A stretch of DNA of 64,000 bases, taken from positions 806,001-870,000 of the forward strand of contig JAHLMK010000020.1 of the NCBI GenBank assembly GCA_019915135.1. Direction: 5' to 3'. Position 1 is the stretch's first letter. The number at the start of each line of letters is the position of its first letter. Shown here piece after piece: positions 1 to 12,256 of this stretch. A program made the position numbers and the translations under genes. The DNA comes from Strobilurus pachycystidiatus (Eukaryota; Basidiomycota; Agaricomycetes; Agaricales; Physalacriaceae). Below the pieces are notes generated by a model. The model was not told the origin of the DNA. It made no database searches and saw nothing but the letters and a program-made list of their open reading frames with translations.

Positions 1-3000
1 CCTGCAGCGTTGATGATATCCTTGAGATTTGCCGCCTTGGTCTTCCACCTCATCTCTCGAACCTTCTGAGGCTTGGCAAGCTGAAGCTCGGCATTCTTGT
101 CTTGTGCTAGCCGAACTCGTTCAGCAGCCTCTGACGATGTCATTTTCCGAGTGGTGTCCGCAAGCTGTGCAAGCGCAAACTTCTCGCTGATCTTGACAAC
201 CCTTCCGGAGTGCGTCGTCGAACCAGATTGGAGATGTAATCGGTGGGCGACCATTTTCGAGATGGAAAGTGTGCCATTGGGTGCGAGTATCTCACTGCAT
301 TTGAGCGTCTCCGACGTGCAGGATACATCACTACCAACCTGGGTGGTCGGTGGCTCAATTGAGGCTGGAAGCTCTACTGTGGCCGCTTGCTGCTCTACAG
401 CTTCTAGATCCTCGGATAGTGCAGAGAGACGTGCAGTGTCATGAGTCGCAAGGCGCATGCACTCATCCTGGGAAATTTCAGACGCCGGCTTCGGTATAAG
501 CTGGCTATCGTCTGCTCCGTCGTCTTTGCCGTCGATGTCCACATCATCAAGATTGTCGTCTTCATCTTCGTTGTCATCTGCCTGTTGCCGCGCTATTTTA
601 GCTGGACAGCCTAGTGGAATCAGGGCAAGCGGTTTGTCGACTTTGACGACAGGAGTGGGGATGTGAAGGAGCTCGCGACATATCAACCTTGCCTCCTGGA
701 AGGCGATCTCGACCAGGGGATTGATGTCGAGAGCAGTAAGCGAGACAGTGGCCAGTTTTTTGTCCTCTCCCGTCAATGGTGTTGGGTCAAAGTCAAAGAT
801 ATATCCAGCCGCGGAATGTTTCTCTCGATTCTCCCGAAACTGCCCAGACAGCAGAATCTTCTGGCGTAGCATGATGTGCTTTGTGATCTTGCACAGCTCC
901 GCGAAGGTAAAGTTCGGACAGATCTGACGTGCTATCCCGAAGAAGTGTTCGACAAAAGCAGTCGACAGTAGCCAGGGACAGAATGGTTGATCAGGGTAGT
1001 ATTTCGCGTATGCAACAGCTGCGAGAACAAGCGTATCGCACAGGCGGTTGAATATGTGGAAGCTGGCGGGGGATATGAAAGAACGAGTATACGAGTAAAG
1101 GTGGGGATATGTCTTCGATAGCGTGTTGATATGGCTCCACCAGAAGTGAAGCCAGAAGCGCGCGCGAAATGCAGCGACTATCCGGTTCTTGACAGACATG
1201 GTTCGGCTCATCCATGCATCAAAAAGTGTACCTGACAATTGAGTTAGTTCACAAGGATTGAGAACTGAAGAACAAACACGTACCGAGAATAAACGTGTAC
1301 GCAAAAAGACCATGGAATCCTTCTCGGATTGACAGCTCGGTATGCTCTGGAACATCTGTCGATGTCGTCGGTCGGCATTCTGTCATTCCCTTCAATGCAT
1401 CATGATGGAAGACGCGTCGTGCGGCACCATCGTCTTGCTTATCTACGTTGTGCACGTCTCTCAAGACTAAACCGCTTGTCTTCAACTTGTACAGATCAAC
1501 AAGAGAGCGGTTGACCAGAAAGCCCAGCCCAAGACTCGCAGTGTGTGTACCATGTTGCGGCTGATTTCGGCCTGTCTTCTGACCGTGTTCTACGTCGGTG
1601 ACGGAGAGACATGGACCGGTAGCAAAAACGGGTGCACGAAGAGCAACACCGTACATGGGATACGAGTAAACAAGACTTTCGCCGCCGGTCGATGGCTGCT
1701 TATCCATGTCTACTTGTGCTCCAGTCTCCGGAGATGCACCATCTGCAGCAAGCGCGAGGAGCGGCAGCTTTAGCTGAGCTGCCATCTTCAGCAACGTCAA
1801 ATTAAACTCGAGGATGATTGCAGACGTGTCCTTTCCATCGGTGGGGATGAGCGCAATGACAATAGGTGCGACTTCGGGGAGCGGAACCTATCAATCATTG
1901 AGTAATGCACGATACCGAGAAGTTAGAAGACGCACCCTTATTATGATAGCACGGACTTGCTTTGCCAGAGCCTTCTTCTTTAAGATCTTTTCGACCGTGA
2001 GGTCTATATCCTCGACATCATCGACAACACACTCTGCCAAGTCCAGAACAGAGCCTAAGATATGACCACCGAAGTCTGTCGAATATGACAGTCGCTGCTT
2101 GACCTTTGTGCAATCTCCTGCCGAAACGACTGGTCCAGCGTATTTCATGCGATCTGTAAGACGCTTGACACGAGCAACGTTCTCGAAGATGAGGTTCGGG
2201 TTTTGGAGAGCATCCTCAGTCTTGGCTACGAGACGTCTAGGAATGTACAGAGCTCGTCAACCTGTCAATTGAGGTGTTGGGTAGGTAGTACATACCGAAG
2301 ATGTCGTGGTGATGGTCCTCCCAACTGACCAGTAATAAGTCCATATTGACGCGCAGAGTTAGAGCCATGCGACCGCATAAGTGTCATGAAATTGAGGTAA
2401 TGCGCTGGGTAACGAATGCCGAATTTGAGGTTTGTGTTCGGGCCATCCCATCGGCGGGCATGGTCTGCAAGGACTTGGCAGATACTGGTAAAAGTTTCGT
2501 ATTTCTGGAGCTTGCCTTCCAGGGCCATTTTGTGGAGATTGAGGAAACAAGAGGTGCCATCGTCTTTCTGGAGTTTCTGGTAGAGTTCGAAGACAAGTTT
2601 GTCTTTCAGGGCATCCTGGAGAGCGCGTGATTCTACTCCGCCGAATACTCCATTTGCATATTTTTGCCGATTGACAAGAATCATATGGCGGCAGCGCCGC
2701 TTCCTTCCTTTTCTGTCATAACCACCATCAGCAACCGATATTGTTTTTCGATGGTCGACACATACCCTGTATATGGATTTCAACAGTCCCTTATCGCCCT
2801 TCAACTTTGTACACGCATCACATAACTTGCTCTTATTCTTTGTCTTGCCTTCGCAATGGGCCGATTCCACATACTGACCAGCGACGTGGACGATCCATCT
2901 CCTCCAACCCTTCAACACCACATCGAGACGTCTATGTTCTTCGTCTGTCCAATCTTTCTCCTGACAATGCTGACTCTGAACCTCTGAAATAGCAATGATG

Positions 3001-3704
3001 GAGGCATCCGACTTGTATGGGAACAGCTGGTCGATGATCCGCCGACGAAGAGTCCAGGACACTCCACCCAGCGAGCGAGTAGTGGTGCGTGTGATATACT
3101 CGGTATATTCTGGTCCAGAGAGGTGTTCACATGCATGCTCAGGTATTGGTAGTGCCATCACTGGCTCGTCGGTTGTCGGATAAAACGTCGTCAAGCGAGT
3201 ATTCTACTCAAAACTTTAGTACGCACTGCGGAACACAGAGTCTTGGTGGAAAGCATACCGTGTCCCTCTTCGTCGTCGTCACCCACTTCATGGATGGCAT
3301 CGACGTCTCCTTGCTGGCTCCTGCCAGTGGGACTGAAGGTTGGGCGATGACCGGGGCCTTCTTCGACAAGAAGAATGCGTTCAAGGGTCCCGCTTTGACT
3401 ATCTATCGGAAAGTGAGTCTATAGTCGTCCTCGGAGCATTGTCATGACGTACGGGGTCATTCTTGACAGCCTTTTTGGAGACGGTAACGTTATTCAGGAC
3501 CTTACACGACTCCTTGTGTCGCGACCATCCGTTCCATTCAAAACTTCTCGTCTTATTGAGCGCGATCCATTTCTTACACCCCCGACATTTGACTTCGTGT
3601 GGCCTGACCTCAGCGATGACGTTGCTGCCGGTCTCCTTTGTCTCGCAGCCGTGAAGATGCGGGACCTTGTTTCTGCTTCTTTTCCGGGATTCGTTGTTCT
3701 TCAC
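1..3704 (-). pseudogene. P-element/THAP9-like transposase-type gene, decayed, 3' end outside window
   Basis: Exons read right to left: an N-terminal finger (about 3704-3399, motif HEVKCRGCKKWI with a following W..H....C), a long helical exon (3194 to about 2300), and exons at about 2250-1930, 1800-1290 and 1215 to beyond base 1. Exon 4 has SVTDVEHGQKTGRNQ and NVDKQDDGAARRVF, and exon 5 has STAFVEHFFGIAR. These are hallmarks of a large multi-copy basidiomycete family that I know only as hypothetical proteins. The D..H..KT.RN block resembles the DP.H..K..RN block of P-element/THAP9 transposases, but that link is inference. Several splice junctions (e.g. 3194-3399) do not join cleanly in frame, so the copy is probably dead. 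The left part is an acidic, low-complexity tail. Confidence 0.6.
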
Positions 3705-3779
3705 ATTCGACCGCTTTGCGCTTCAATGAAACGGTTCTAGATTCTGTAAGTACGCAGACAAACAAAAAGTCTCGTTACT

Positions 3780-4276
3780 CACTTGATTTGGACAGTGCTA
3801 TGTGTCTTCGTCGGCATGGACACCGTTGACTCAAGAGACTGTGATACACTTGTCGTGGATTCCGAGACTGTCTACACGGCTAACATCGGATTGTCGTGCA
3901 TCTCGGAGAGTTCTCGAGCCGATGACTGCACCTCTGATGGCGTCTTCTCCGCTGGGGTTGTACGTCGTATTCTGGAAGTCGGGTGAGCAGGCTCTATTGA
4001 TTGTGAATTGCTTGTTACTCACCTCGTCGACAACAATGCCTCCAGTGCTGCTTTCCGCATCTGGTCTCGAAAATCGAAGGTCGCATTACTTACGGGGACA
4101 TTGTCGGCGAAGAAATCCATGGCCATCATGACGAAGAGTCCGCACGACCAGTTGTCCATTTGCCTTTGCAGACGAGGTGGCGCCAGAACTCGCATCGGAC
4201 CCCACTTGCTGTCCTCCCAGTCCACGGCCTCCAGCCCAAGATGGCTTCGAATGTGAATAAGGATTTCGAGGAACAA
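3780..4276 (-). pseudogene. Ulp1/C48-type cysteine protease, C-terminal fragment
   Basis: The exon 4276-4022 contains QRQMDNWSCGLFVMMAM, the Gln-(x)n-Ser-Cys-Gly catalytic block of Ulp1/SENP (C48) deSUMOylating-type proteases. An intron with a GTGAGT donor follows, then a Lys/Arg-rich linker that leads towards the zinc-finger exon at 3704. The His and Asp part of the active site is missing upstream, because the sequence ends where the divergent plus-strand gene begins. In related basidiomycete genes a Ulp1 domain stands in front of the KRK-rich linker and finger seen here, so this fragment is probably the N-terminal part of the transposase-like gene downstream rather than a separate gene. Confidence 0.6.
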
Positions 4277-4439
4277 CTGTGGGTCATAAGTACAGAGCTT
4301 TGCTAGTCACATTACTGAGCAATCTTACAGGCTCTGCCCATTGCGAGGCTGACTCCAATTCCGGAATGCTGTCGAATATGGTGACTCGATGTGTTAGGAC
4401 ATCCCTCATCAATCAATTGAGCCATACTGATTATCAAAC

Positions 4440-5640
4440 ATGCAGATTTCAGGCACTAACAGGGCCATGGACTTCGACATACGCGAGCTTGACCAAGTCG
4501 CGTTGGCAGCGCTTAGCTGCGCTACTCCAATACCGGCCGAAACCTCAGGTCTACTACTGCCTCCAGGCCCTCTCATTCGAGACATATGCGTGTTCGAATT
4601 CGGACCTCTCTCCTTCGATGAATCTGTCTCCACCCCCGTGGACTTCGGCACCGTGCCTAGCATGCATCTCACCTCCGAAGTTCTATCATCCATCCCTGCA
4701 ACACCACTCCCTTCCCTATCGCGCCTGAATGATCTTATTCGCCGTGCCGTTGCTTTGCTTCCTGAGGCCCCAGGCCAGTTCGTCGCATTCGGCTATCACA
4801 TCAAAAAAAAATGGCACTCGCCTCCTCATTAAATTACCGGCATGGATTCTTGTATTCTGGGGAATCAAATACCAGTTAGTTTACACCCAAAATCTCTGGA
4901 CTGAAGCGCTTGCCTCGCTACGCTTCCACCACCCCGATCTTTCGACACATATCTCTGCTCAGATCGTGAACCTACCTTGGAATCTACCACTTCCCAGTCC
5001 TTTCACTCATGCCGGAGCGGATACAATAGAATGTCTTGCTCGCTATTGCCATTCGACAGAGTGGCTCGCTGGATGTCATATGAATCAGATGATTACCCTT
5101 GTCCGCGAGGACCTCGCCGCACGGGGAGTGTCCGGAGTGGAGGTCGGACGGACGGACTTCTTCGAGTCGTTGACTGCTCAGTACTATCGTCGACGAGAGG
5201 AGAGGTCGGGAAGGCGAGCACCCTGCCACAGAGTCGGGGAAGAACTTTCCATCGGGATGATATCTGAACAAATCCTTTCCATCAACGTCAAACTGGAGAA
5301 AAATGGAGATGTGGTTGTACCTGAGCCCACGAAGAATGTTTTTGGGAATCACTGGATGACTGTGGTAGTTAACGGCACTATCGAAACGATCGGCTATAGC
5401 GATCCATTGGCATACGACGTTGCACCGGAGATAGTCGAAGTGCTACAATGGTGGCTTGCGCACTTCTTTCCGAATCGATTTGAGGTGGAAAGGATCGAGG
5501 GAAGCATGCAAGACGATGCGTCTTCCTGTGGACTACACACCATCAGTACAGCCCATCATCACGCCGATCCGGCCATACCTCTACAGAGCGAGGTAGCCGT
5601 TATCGCGTTGAATGGCTGGGAAATATCCTCAGCTATGTGA
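4440..5640 (+). pseudogene. Ulp1/C48-type protease segment of a Ulp1-BED-hAT gene
   Basis: The first reading frame (4440-4832) gives the N-terminus (MDFDIRELDQVALAAL, following M at about 4467). A second frame (4820-5640) gives the protease core: NHWMTVVV (catalytic His), IGYSDPL (Asp) and GSMQDDASSCGLH (Gln and Cys). The frames meet at a run of nine A at 4803-4811, so a single-base indel or a homopolymer sequencing error separates them. After the Cys block another frame continues as LSYVMRNQQGPP across a short GTATGA...CAG intron into a linker, so the reading does not stop at 5640 in the ancestral gene. The family cleaves SUMO-like modifiers; its job inside a transposon is not known. Confidence 0.65.
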
Positions 5641-5659
5641 TGCGAAATCAGCAGGGCCC

Positions 5660-7375
5660 GCCTCAGGTATGATGCCTTACATTGATTTAGACGTTGCTAA
5701 CGATGCTATCAGCAACTCGACAATACGGATGAAGGAAGAGGTGGCTTGCCTCCAGCTCCGAATGTTCCATCTGGCTTCACTGAGCCCGCCGTCTTCGAGC
5801 CATCTACCAAGCCACAGCCATCGTTAAAGTCGTAGAAGTCAAAGGCAACGAGCACTGTTGCAAAAGCGCAGATAAAAGCCGATCCCACGGCGCCGGCAAC
5901 AATCAATCCTGATCCACCGAGGACCTCATGGGACCAGCGCGTTGATCGCATGCTGCTGGGAAAGAAGTTTGACATGCTGTCAGATTTGCCAAAGGAGACG
6001 GTCAGACCAAAAAAGAAATCCAAGCGCAAAGGTCGTACCACAGCACTCGAGGACCCATTCGACTTCGTTGATACTCCGCGCCCAAAAATGAAGGGTGGTC
6101 GCGATTTGGATCCTTTGATGGATCGGCTCACGACATGGTCCCACAAGCGCAGCGAACCAGATGAAGAGGGGTGGAGATGTATTGCGGATGGCTGTCGGGA
6201 TTTCCACGCAACGAGAACACGGCCGCGCTAAAGCATAGTACCATATGCGCCAAGATCTCTGTCGACCTCAAGATTGTAGCGAACAAAGAGTACGCGCTGA
6301 TTGCTCCGTCCACCGAGGTGGCTCGACTGCAAGCTCGCCAAGCAGAGTTGGAGGCGTCGAAGCCAGATATCGAACCGCCATGGAAGCGCGTTAAGCAGGA
6401 GGTGCCCTCTACAGAAGCTACATCGACGGTTGAAGACAAGGAGATGGACGCGGAACATACGACGATCAAACCCGAGACAGCGATGTCAAGATGGACGGCA
6501 GCGGCAACGAGCGCTAAGCGAGAGCTGCGCAACGCCAACCTGGACAGAATGGCGGTCGTCCTTTGAACAGCAGGCGGACTAGCGGGGAAGTTCATGTCGA
6601 AGTGGGAGTTCCGCGATTTTGTCCATGCGTTGGATCCAAAGTATCCGCTACCAACACGAGACCGAATGGAGGATATCTTAATTCCTGCAGAGAGAGAGCT
6701 GGTTGTTCAGCAACAGGAGAGCTACTTGAAGACGCAGTGGAATCTCACCGGGTCGCATGATGGTGGAACCAGTCGAGCAAAGGACTCATACTGGCTCAAC
6801 CACATCTCTGATCCCGATCGCAACGTCTTCCTTGTCGATGCCATCGAAGCTACTGGCGACTCTCACACTGCTGTTTGGATTGCCGATTTCGTCGACCGAG
6901 TGAGTGCAGTCTTTGCTGTGTGTGTTGCGGCATGGAGGGAGGAAGCAAGACGTAAATGCTGACCAATTGCATCAGACCCTCATGAAGATCGGCCCCGAGC
7001 GATTCGGTGCTATCGTCTGTGATAGTTCGGGCAATACTCTGCTTTCGCGGAAGATTTTGGCTCAGCGTCACCCTGTAATCTTAATCTTCCCGGATGCTTG
7101 TCACCATATCAGCAACATGATCAAGGATATCGTCAAATTCCCCTACTTCACACCTCCAGTGTCTATCATTCGGGCCACCTTGACCTTCTTTCACAAGTCT
7201 CACGCCGGTATTCACGCGTTCGCTCAAGCACGGAAGGATCTCAAGATCAGTCGTGCGCTAGATGCCATTGGCAAGACACGCTTTGGCACAGTCATCTATT
7301 CGGCGCGCTCAATCCAACGTAACTTACCGGCCTTTCAACGTATATTTTGCCGTGAAGATCTAACCTTCGTGAGCA
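5660..7375 (+). pseudogene. BED zinc finger + hAT/DUF659-type transposase segment, decayed
   Basis: Continuation of the Ulp1 segment. A basic linker (about 5950-6060, VRPKKKSKRKGRT) leads to a BED-type finger: GWRCIADGC and then, after a frame change near 6210, AALKHSTIC. The DUF659-type core of hAT transposases follows: VFLVDAIEATGDSHTAVW (6820-6885), RFGAIVCDSSGNTLLSR (about 6998-7050), FPDACHHISNMIKDIVK (7090-7138) and ALDAIGKTRFGTVIYSA (7255-7305). The C-terminal hAT dimerisation part is not found; the sequence breaks off at a GTGAGC donor at about 7370, next to an inserted TIR element. Frame changes and in-frame stops show that it is not functional as read. Confidence 0.7.
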
Positions 7376-7408
7376 TTTTGTACATCATCTGCTGCTTGAT
7401 ACTAATTA

Positions 7409-8028
7409 GTGATCTGCTGGCCCGGCTTTGGCCTGAAGCCGCCGGCCTGGCCTGGCTTCGCAAGGCTGCGGCTCACCGAAATGTCAAGCCAGGCCAAGGC
7501 CGTCAGTCACGGCTGGCCCTGGCCTGGCTCCGGCTTGAGCCACGGCTTGGGGCGGGATGCGGCGGGATGCGGCGGGCGGTGCGGCGGGGGTGTGATATGG
7601 TAAGACTTTGACCTTGCGCACTACGAGTGACATATCTCATTGATAGATTCATACAGTGGGCACCTGAGCGTCGAGTAATGTTGAGTGAGAGCTGACGACT
7701 TACAAGTCTTGCATTTCCTGATCTGGAAATCACCCACCGCGCAACCTAGATTCCACCTGCCCGACTGAATAAACAATCCCAAAGAACCTGCCAATAGCAA
7801 CTAGACGCTACGTTCTGGCCGAAGTGGAGCTCTCGTGAAGTCCTGCAGCATGTTTCATTCGATACCTGACACGGTGTTGAGCCACGGCTCGACGGCTGGC
7901 CTACGGCTTTCAGGATCCCAAGCCAGGCCATGGGCTTTATGAAGCCGTGGCTACGGCCCGGCCTGGCTCTGGCCTGGGTACGGCTGGCCCACGGCTGGCC
8001 CGGCCTGAAGCCAGAGCCGGCAGATCAC
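7409..8028. mobile_element. GC-rich TIR element (MITE), TA flanks
   Basis: The ends read GTGATCTGCTGGC at the left and, inverted, GTGATCTGCCGGC at the right, and both are bounded by TA (7407-7408 and 8029-8030). This fits a 2-bp TA target duplication as made by Tc1/mariner-type transposases. The inside has no coding sequence. It is made of GGCCTGGC and CACGGCTGGCC variants, which give long imperfect inverted arms (about 7420-7600 and 7920-8020). It lies just behind the GTGAGC splice donor of the hAT gene. Confidence 0.7.
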
Positions 8029-8030
8029 TA

Positions 8031-8786
8031 CAGGTAAGCGAGTAGGCGTTCTTTGAACTCACACCGGCTCGACAACAGCCAAAAAATCACCCGATTCTTG
8101 AAGAAGCTGGAATAATGGAGATGCTCCGACTTTCAGGAAGGCACATGGTATATACATACCCGACATCTGTGGTTGCTGAATGCCACAGGAAGCTGCAAGG
8201 GCTTTTTCTTGTGTTGGGCTTTACATTGACATTTCAATCTACTAGTAGCAACACCAGTAGGTCTTGGACTTTGGGCTGTAAGAGCAGATGGTGGAAGGCT
8301 GAGAGGGTATGTACAGACGAGAGTCGTCACACCGTTGGAAGTAGTAACAGTCGCGATCACCGGGCTCATCTGCCGACCTGCTATCTGTAACCTACTTGAC
8401 GTGTCCATCCAACTCGATGGGTGATTCTGCTCTGCCTGGAAGCCCAATGACTGAGTCAGTGAACTGCACAAAAACAGCTCACTGACAATGTGTTGCCCAC
8501 TCGACGAGTGCATCAAAAGAAGCATCGGGTAGGTCCCCCACTGATTCGGTCTCGCTCCGCTTCTTCAGTTATAAGAGAAGAGTTCTCATGTGAGAAGACC
8601 TGGGTGATCTTCTGAGATAGCTCTACTCCTCGAGCAGTGAGTAACAAAGACTTAGGTGAGGATCCAAGACCATTGCCAGGGACTCCCGGGCCCGCGCATC
8701 TGCCAGGTAAGGTTTGGGCGTGAGAGCCCGTTGAAAGCACATATACAGAGCACTTCCCTTCTCTGCCCATTTCTCCCCCCACAACG
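8031..8786. other. No gene recognised
   Basis: Short open frames only, none with a recognisable domain or convincing splice chain. The last 200 bases are CT-rich (CCCTTCTCTGCCCATTTCTC) just before the start codon at 8787, as is common in basidiomycete promoters. Confidence 0.5.
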
Positions 8787-9825
8787 ATGGCTCCCGTCAA
8801 GAAAAATCGTGAATGCGGTCCGAGTCCGAGAAGCCTCAGGAGGTTTGTACCGTTTCGTGGCCGTCAAGTTTCAACTACTACTCTTCTGACGAACTTTCAG
8901 GAAACCTACAATGCAACAGTAAGAATCCCTACCTCACGGTATCATGCCTACTACTCAAACTGTTGCCAGACAGCTGCAATCAAGCTTCGACCACCGAATT
9001 GCGGTCCAACTGACCCAGAGTAACTTCTCAACGATGAGCAGGCGGGGCCGACCCTCACGTCCTCGACGACTAGGTGAGTGTTGCTATGCATGCATGGTGA
9101 CCACATGCTTACGGCCATACGCGTGCAGTACAGGAGAGTTCTCCCACCGTCAGTGTGGATGCCCGGGCCTTCGAGCAAGCAGCTGGCCAGCGAGAAGATT
9201 CGTACACCGATGCTCTGTCCTCACCAATCCATTTCCAACTGAGTCCCTTTGTGGACTTACTACCCCCAAATCTCAGGCCATCGGTTGCACTGATGCCAGA
9301 GACTGTCATCGGACAACACGAGCCTAAGGTTACAACCCAAAAGGACGCTACTGTCACTGAACCAACCGTTCAGTCTACACCCGAAGACTGCAACCCAAAC
9401 AGCATGATATCCGACAACCCTACCCTTTCATTGATCGAGGATCACGAGCACATGAAATTGCAATCCATCAACATACCATCCGACATGTTGCTGGGCTTGC
9501 TGGATAGTTCAGAGACAGATTACGACGCACCCAGGCCTTCGAGTTGGTTGCCGTCTCACCATAACCCTGAGGGAGACGTCGAAGACACCCATTCTAGAGA
9601 AGTCTTTGGTGTTCTGGGAGGGATAGACTTGGATGAGTCATGTATGCATCCACATCACCTCATAGGTCAATTGACAATAACTGACTAGATTCACGTTTAG
9701 ATGGTGAAACCACAGTCAACCCTGACGATACAGTGCATCATGCCCCAAATCCACCTGCCTACCTTTTGTGGATGCAGGCTGAAGCATTAATGACGAAAAT
9801 GCGAATGAGAAACAACCAAACTTGA
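8787..9825 (+). CDS. Unknown basic N-terminus/acidic C-terminus protein, five exons
   Basis: Not recognised. A consistent splice model exists: exons 8787-8842, 8901-8918, 8970-9073, 9129-9641 and 9701-9825, with introns of 51-59 bases, all GT-AG and all keeping the frame, ending at TGA 9823-9825. The 18-base second exon is unusually small. The protein is about 270 residues. The N-terminus is basic and has an AT-hook-like core (RRGRPSRPRR, about residues 49-58), suggesting DNA or chromatin contact. The middle and end are rich in Ser, Pro, Asp and Glu (for example SSETDYDAPRPSS), like many fungal regulators, but no DNA-binding family is evident. The start was chosen because it opens the only continuous spliced frame. 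Function is open. Confidence 0.6.
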
Positions 9826-10023
9826 TTTTGTCTCGAGATGTCTTGAGATGTATCTTACTATTGAGCTACTAGCCAGTCATAAAAAATTCAACCACTACTA
9901 CTGTAACATATGCCGCTGCTGGATATGTACATATGGGCTGAAACCAATGTAAACTTGTATATGAAAAATGGTCCAAGGTTCATGTCTAGTCCGGGTTGAA
10001 GTGTCAATGCAAAAAATTGTATC

Positions 10024-12256
10024 TCAAGCCCAAAATGCAATCATGCATATCACAATCACCCCACTAACCAGTCCGACCCCAACATGCACCCCCATAGCGC
10101 TGTTCTGACTCCCCCTACTCGTACTGCTCATCTTTGACGCATCCCACCCGCTATGCCCATTACTCGTCGCCAACACTGCCTGGTCCACCGTCACCGTATT
10201 TGTCAGCTTCGTGTACGCCGTCGTAGCGAACGTCGTCGACGGCGCCCCGTCGTTCTCCGTCTGAGCGTCGTCGGAAAGGAACACCAACGCAAACCCGGGA
10301 GCGGGGACGGTCACGCTGCAGACGTTGTTCGTCTGGTCGCAGCTCACGGTCTGCACATCCTCGTCGCCCATCAGACGACCGTCACTCTCGAAGATCCCTC
10401 CGAATGTCTGTCCCGCCCACTTGAAGTTGCTCTTCTGCGATACGGAAGAGGCAGAGAGGTATCTAGAAGACGACTCCAATCAGATTCCAAACGCGGCAAG
10501 TCACGATCTCACGAAAGAAGCTTACTTGACTCGTACCGAAGCTGGGCTGCCATTCGCCTGTCCGGTCTCGCCTCCGCCGATTGCTATCGACGCCGTGTAT
10601 GTACTGGCACCACTCGGATCCGTGATATAGTTGAACAGAGCCACTCGCGTCGGATTGCCATTTTCGTATATCGCGTAGGCCGGCGTGTAGATATTCGCCC
10701 CGTTAGCGTTGAGATCCAGTATTTGCGACGTGTTGGATGCTCCGAGGGTTTCAGCCATGATCAAGGCGGCGTAGTAGATTGAGCCGATGGTCCATTGGTG
10801 GAAAGTCGATTGATTCGTTGGCGGTGCTAGAAAAAAAAGAAATTATGTTTGTACTTTGTCAAGTATTCGTTGGAAGATTAGACGCACGAGTGAAAGGCTA
10901 TGGGAGGTATCAGCTCTGGTTATCGGTGCTGAGCGAGCGAAGGACACTTACGTTATAGAACACACTTTGACCACCGACGTGGAAGAGAGCTCCGGAGAAG
11001 TTGGAGTAAGCCAGCTGCATGGAATAATCCAATGCCCACAACGCCGCGCCAAACGAGTCACTGATGCCAGCGAAACCACCGCAGGAGGCCGTGTTAGTCT
11101 CGAACATCAGGAGACCTTTGCCCTTCGACTGGGCGTACCCGGTAGAGTCAAGATATTGGCTCGCAAGGCTTTGTCCAGCAGTGTGATTGAGATACGTCGG
11201 GAACATATCCTGAGGGTCGCGGTATGTGCCTGTGCCGAATTGCGCGAAACAATTGTCAGTTGGGTATCGTTCGACAGAGAGATAAGCGAGGTTGTCCGAA
11301 TAGTTATCGACAAAGCCGGTATCCCAGACCTGCGAGGGCTGCCAGTCGGCATTGGCGAGGTTGGGTCCGATGAGGATGTTTCGGTTGATATCATGTTCGT
11401 CCCCAGCCATAGCCGCGACAAGTTGTCCAAACTCGTCGGAGTAACTTTGTGGTGTATAATCATCCCCTCTGTGACCGTGGCGTGTGTATAGATCTGGTTC
11501 GTTGCCCGCCTGAAGGCCGATTAGGCGGTCGCCAAGAATTGCCTGACCTTGTTCGGCGATGGACAGGTCGAAGGGAGCTGTGTTGAAGAAAGGTATACCT
11601 TAAAGAATCGCGTAAGTTATCGTGCAAGGACAGAAGGGAGATAATCACCAAGGAACCAGTGAACATTCACAAGATCCGAGATGCCTTTCAGAAGAGTAAA
11701 CAAATCGGTTGTGTAGTCCAAAGGCGGCGTGTTCGTCTAACCAAAGGTAAATGAATCGCAGACTCGAAAGAATGCAAGCTAGCGCACAGGATTCGAGACG
11801 TCATCGACCTCTTTCTCAATCATCTTGCCGTTTGGTAGGCTGTCAACAAGCTTGGCCGTTTCTTGGGTGTTTCCGCCGACCCGAATCATGACTTGGCCGG
11901 CGCGCTGCTGTATATTCGCCATGAGGTTCAGGAAAGGAACGGCTATGAAGGATGAATTTTTGCCGACTAAAACCATCGAATTAGTGTGATAATTGGCGGG
12001 GAAATCACACTCACGAGCTTGGTTCACCACGGACATTTCTATGGAGAAACCAAAGAACGAGCCAGTTTGCGGAATCGACACTCCTTGCGTGCCGCCATTC
12101 TGCAGCTGGATTCCGAAGGCCCGTGTAGCTGGATGTATCGGCAGTGCTGGAGGAGGTCGCGCCGGCCAGTGGGCGCTGCTTGTAGACGGTAATCTGTGCA
12201 TTGACCGACGCGGCAAGGAGCAGGAGAACAAAGGAGGGAACTACGCATTTCGTCAT
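10024..12256 (-). CDS. GH79 glycoside hydrolase (beta-glucuronidase-like), secreted
   Basis: Exons: 12256-12015, 11966-11788, 11736-11649, 11598-10952, 10826-10526, 10462-10024. The N-terminus MTKCVVPSFVLLLLAASVNA is a signal peptide. FGFSIEMSVVNQ and VMIRVGGNTQETA are GH79 N-terminal blocks. LQAGNEPDLY carries the acid/base Glu and LMFETNTASCGGF the nucleophile Glu. The last two exons form the beta-sandwich GH79 C-terminal domain, followed by a Ser/Thr-rich stretch and a hydrophobic tail (LVSGVIVICMIAFWA), which suggests a membrane or GPI anchor. Members remove glucuronic acid from arabinogalactan or related glycans. Oddity: within exon 1, between NPAAEW-type and FGIQLQNGG-type reading (about 12,110-12,140), the frame changes without an evident intron, so this allele may be frameshifted or the base call wrong. 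Confidence 0.85.
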
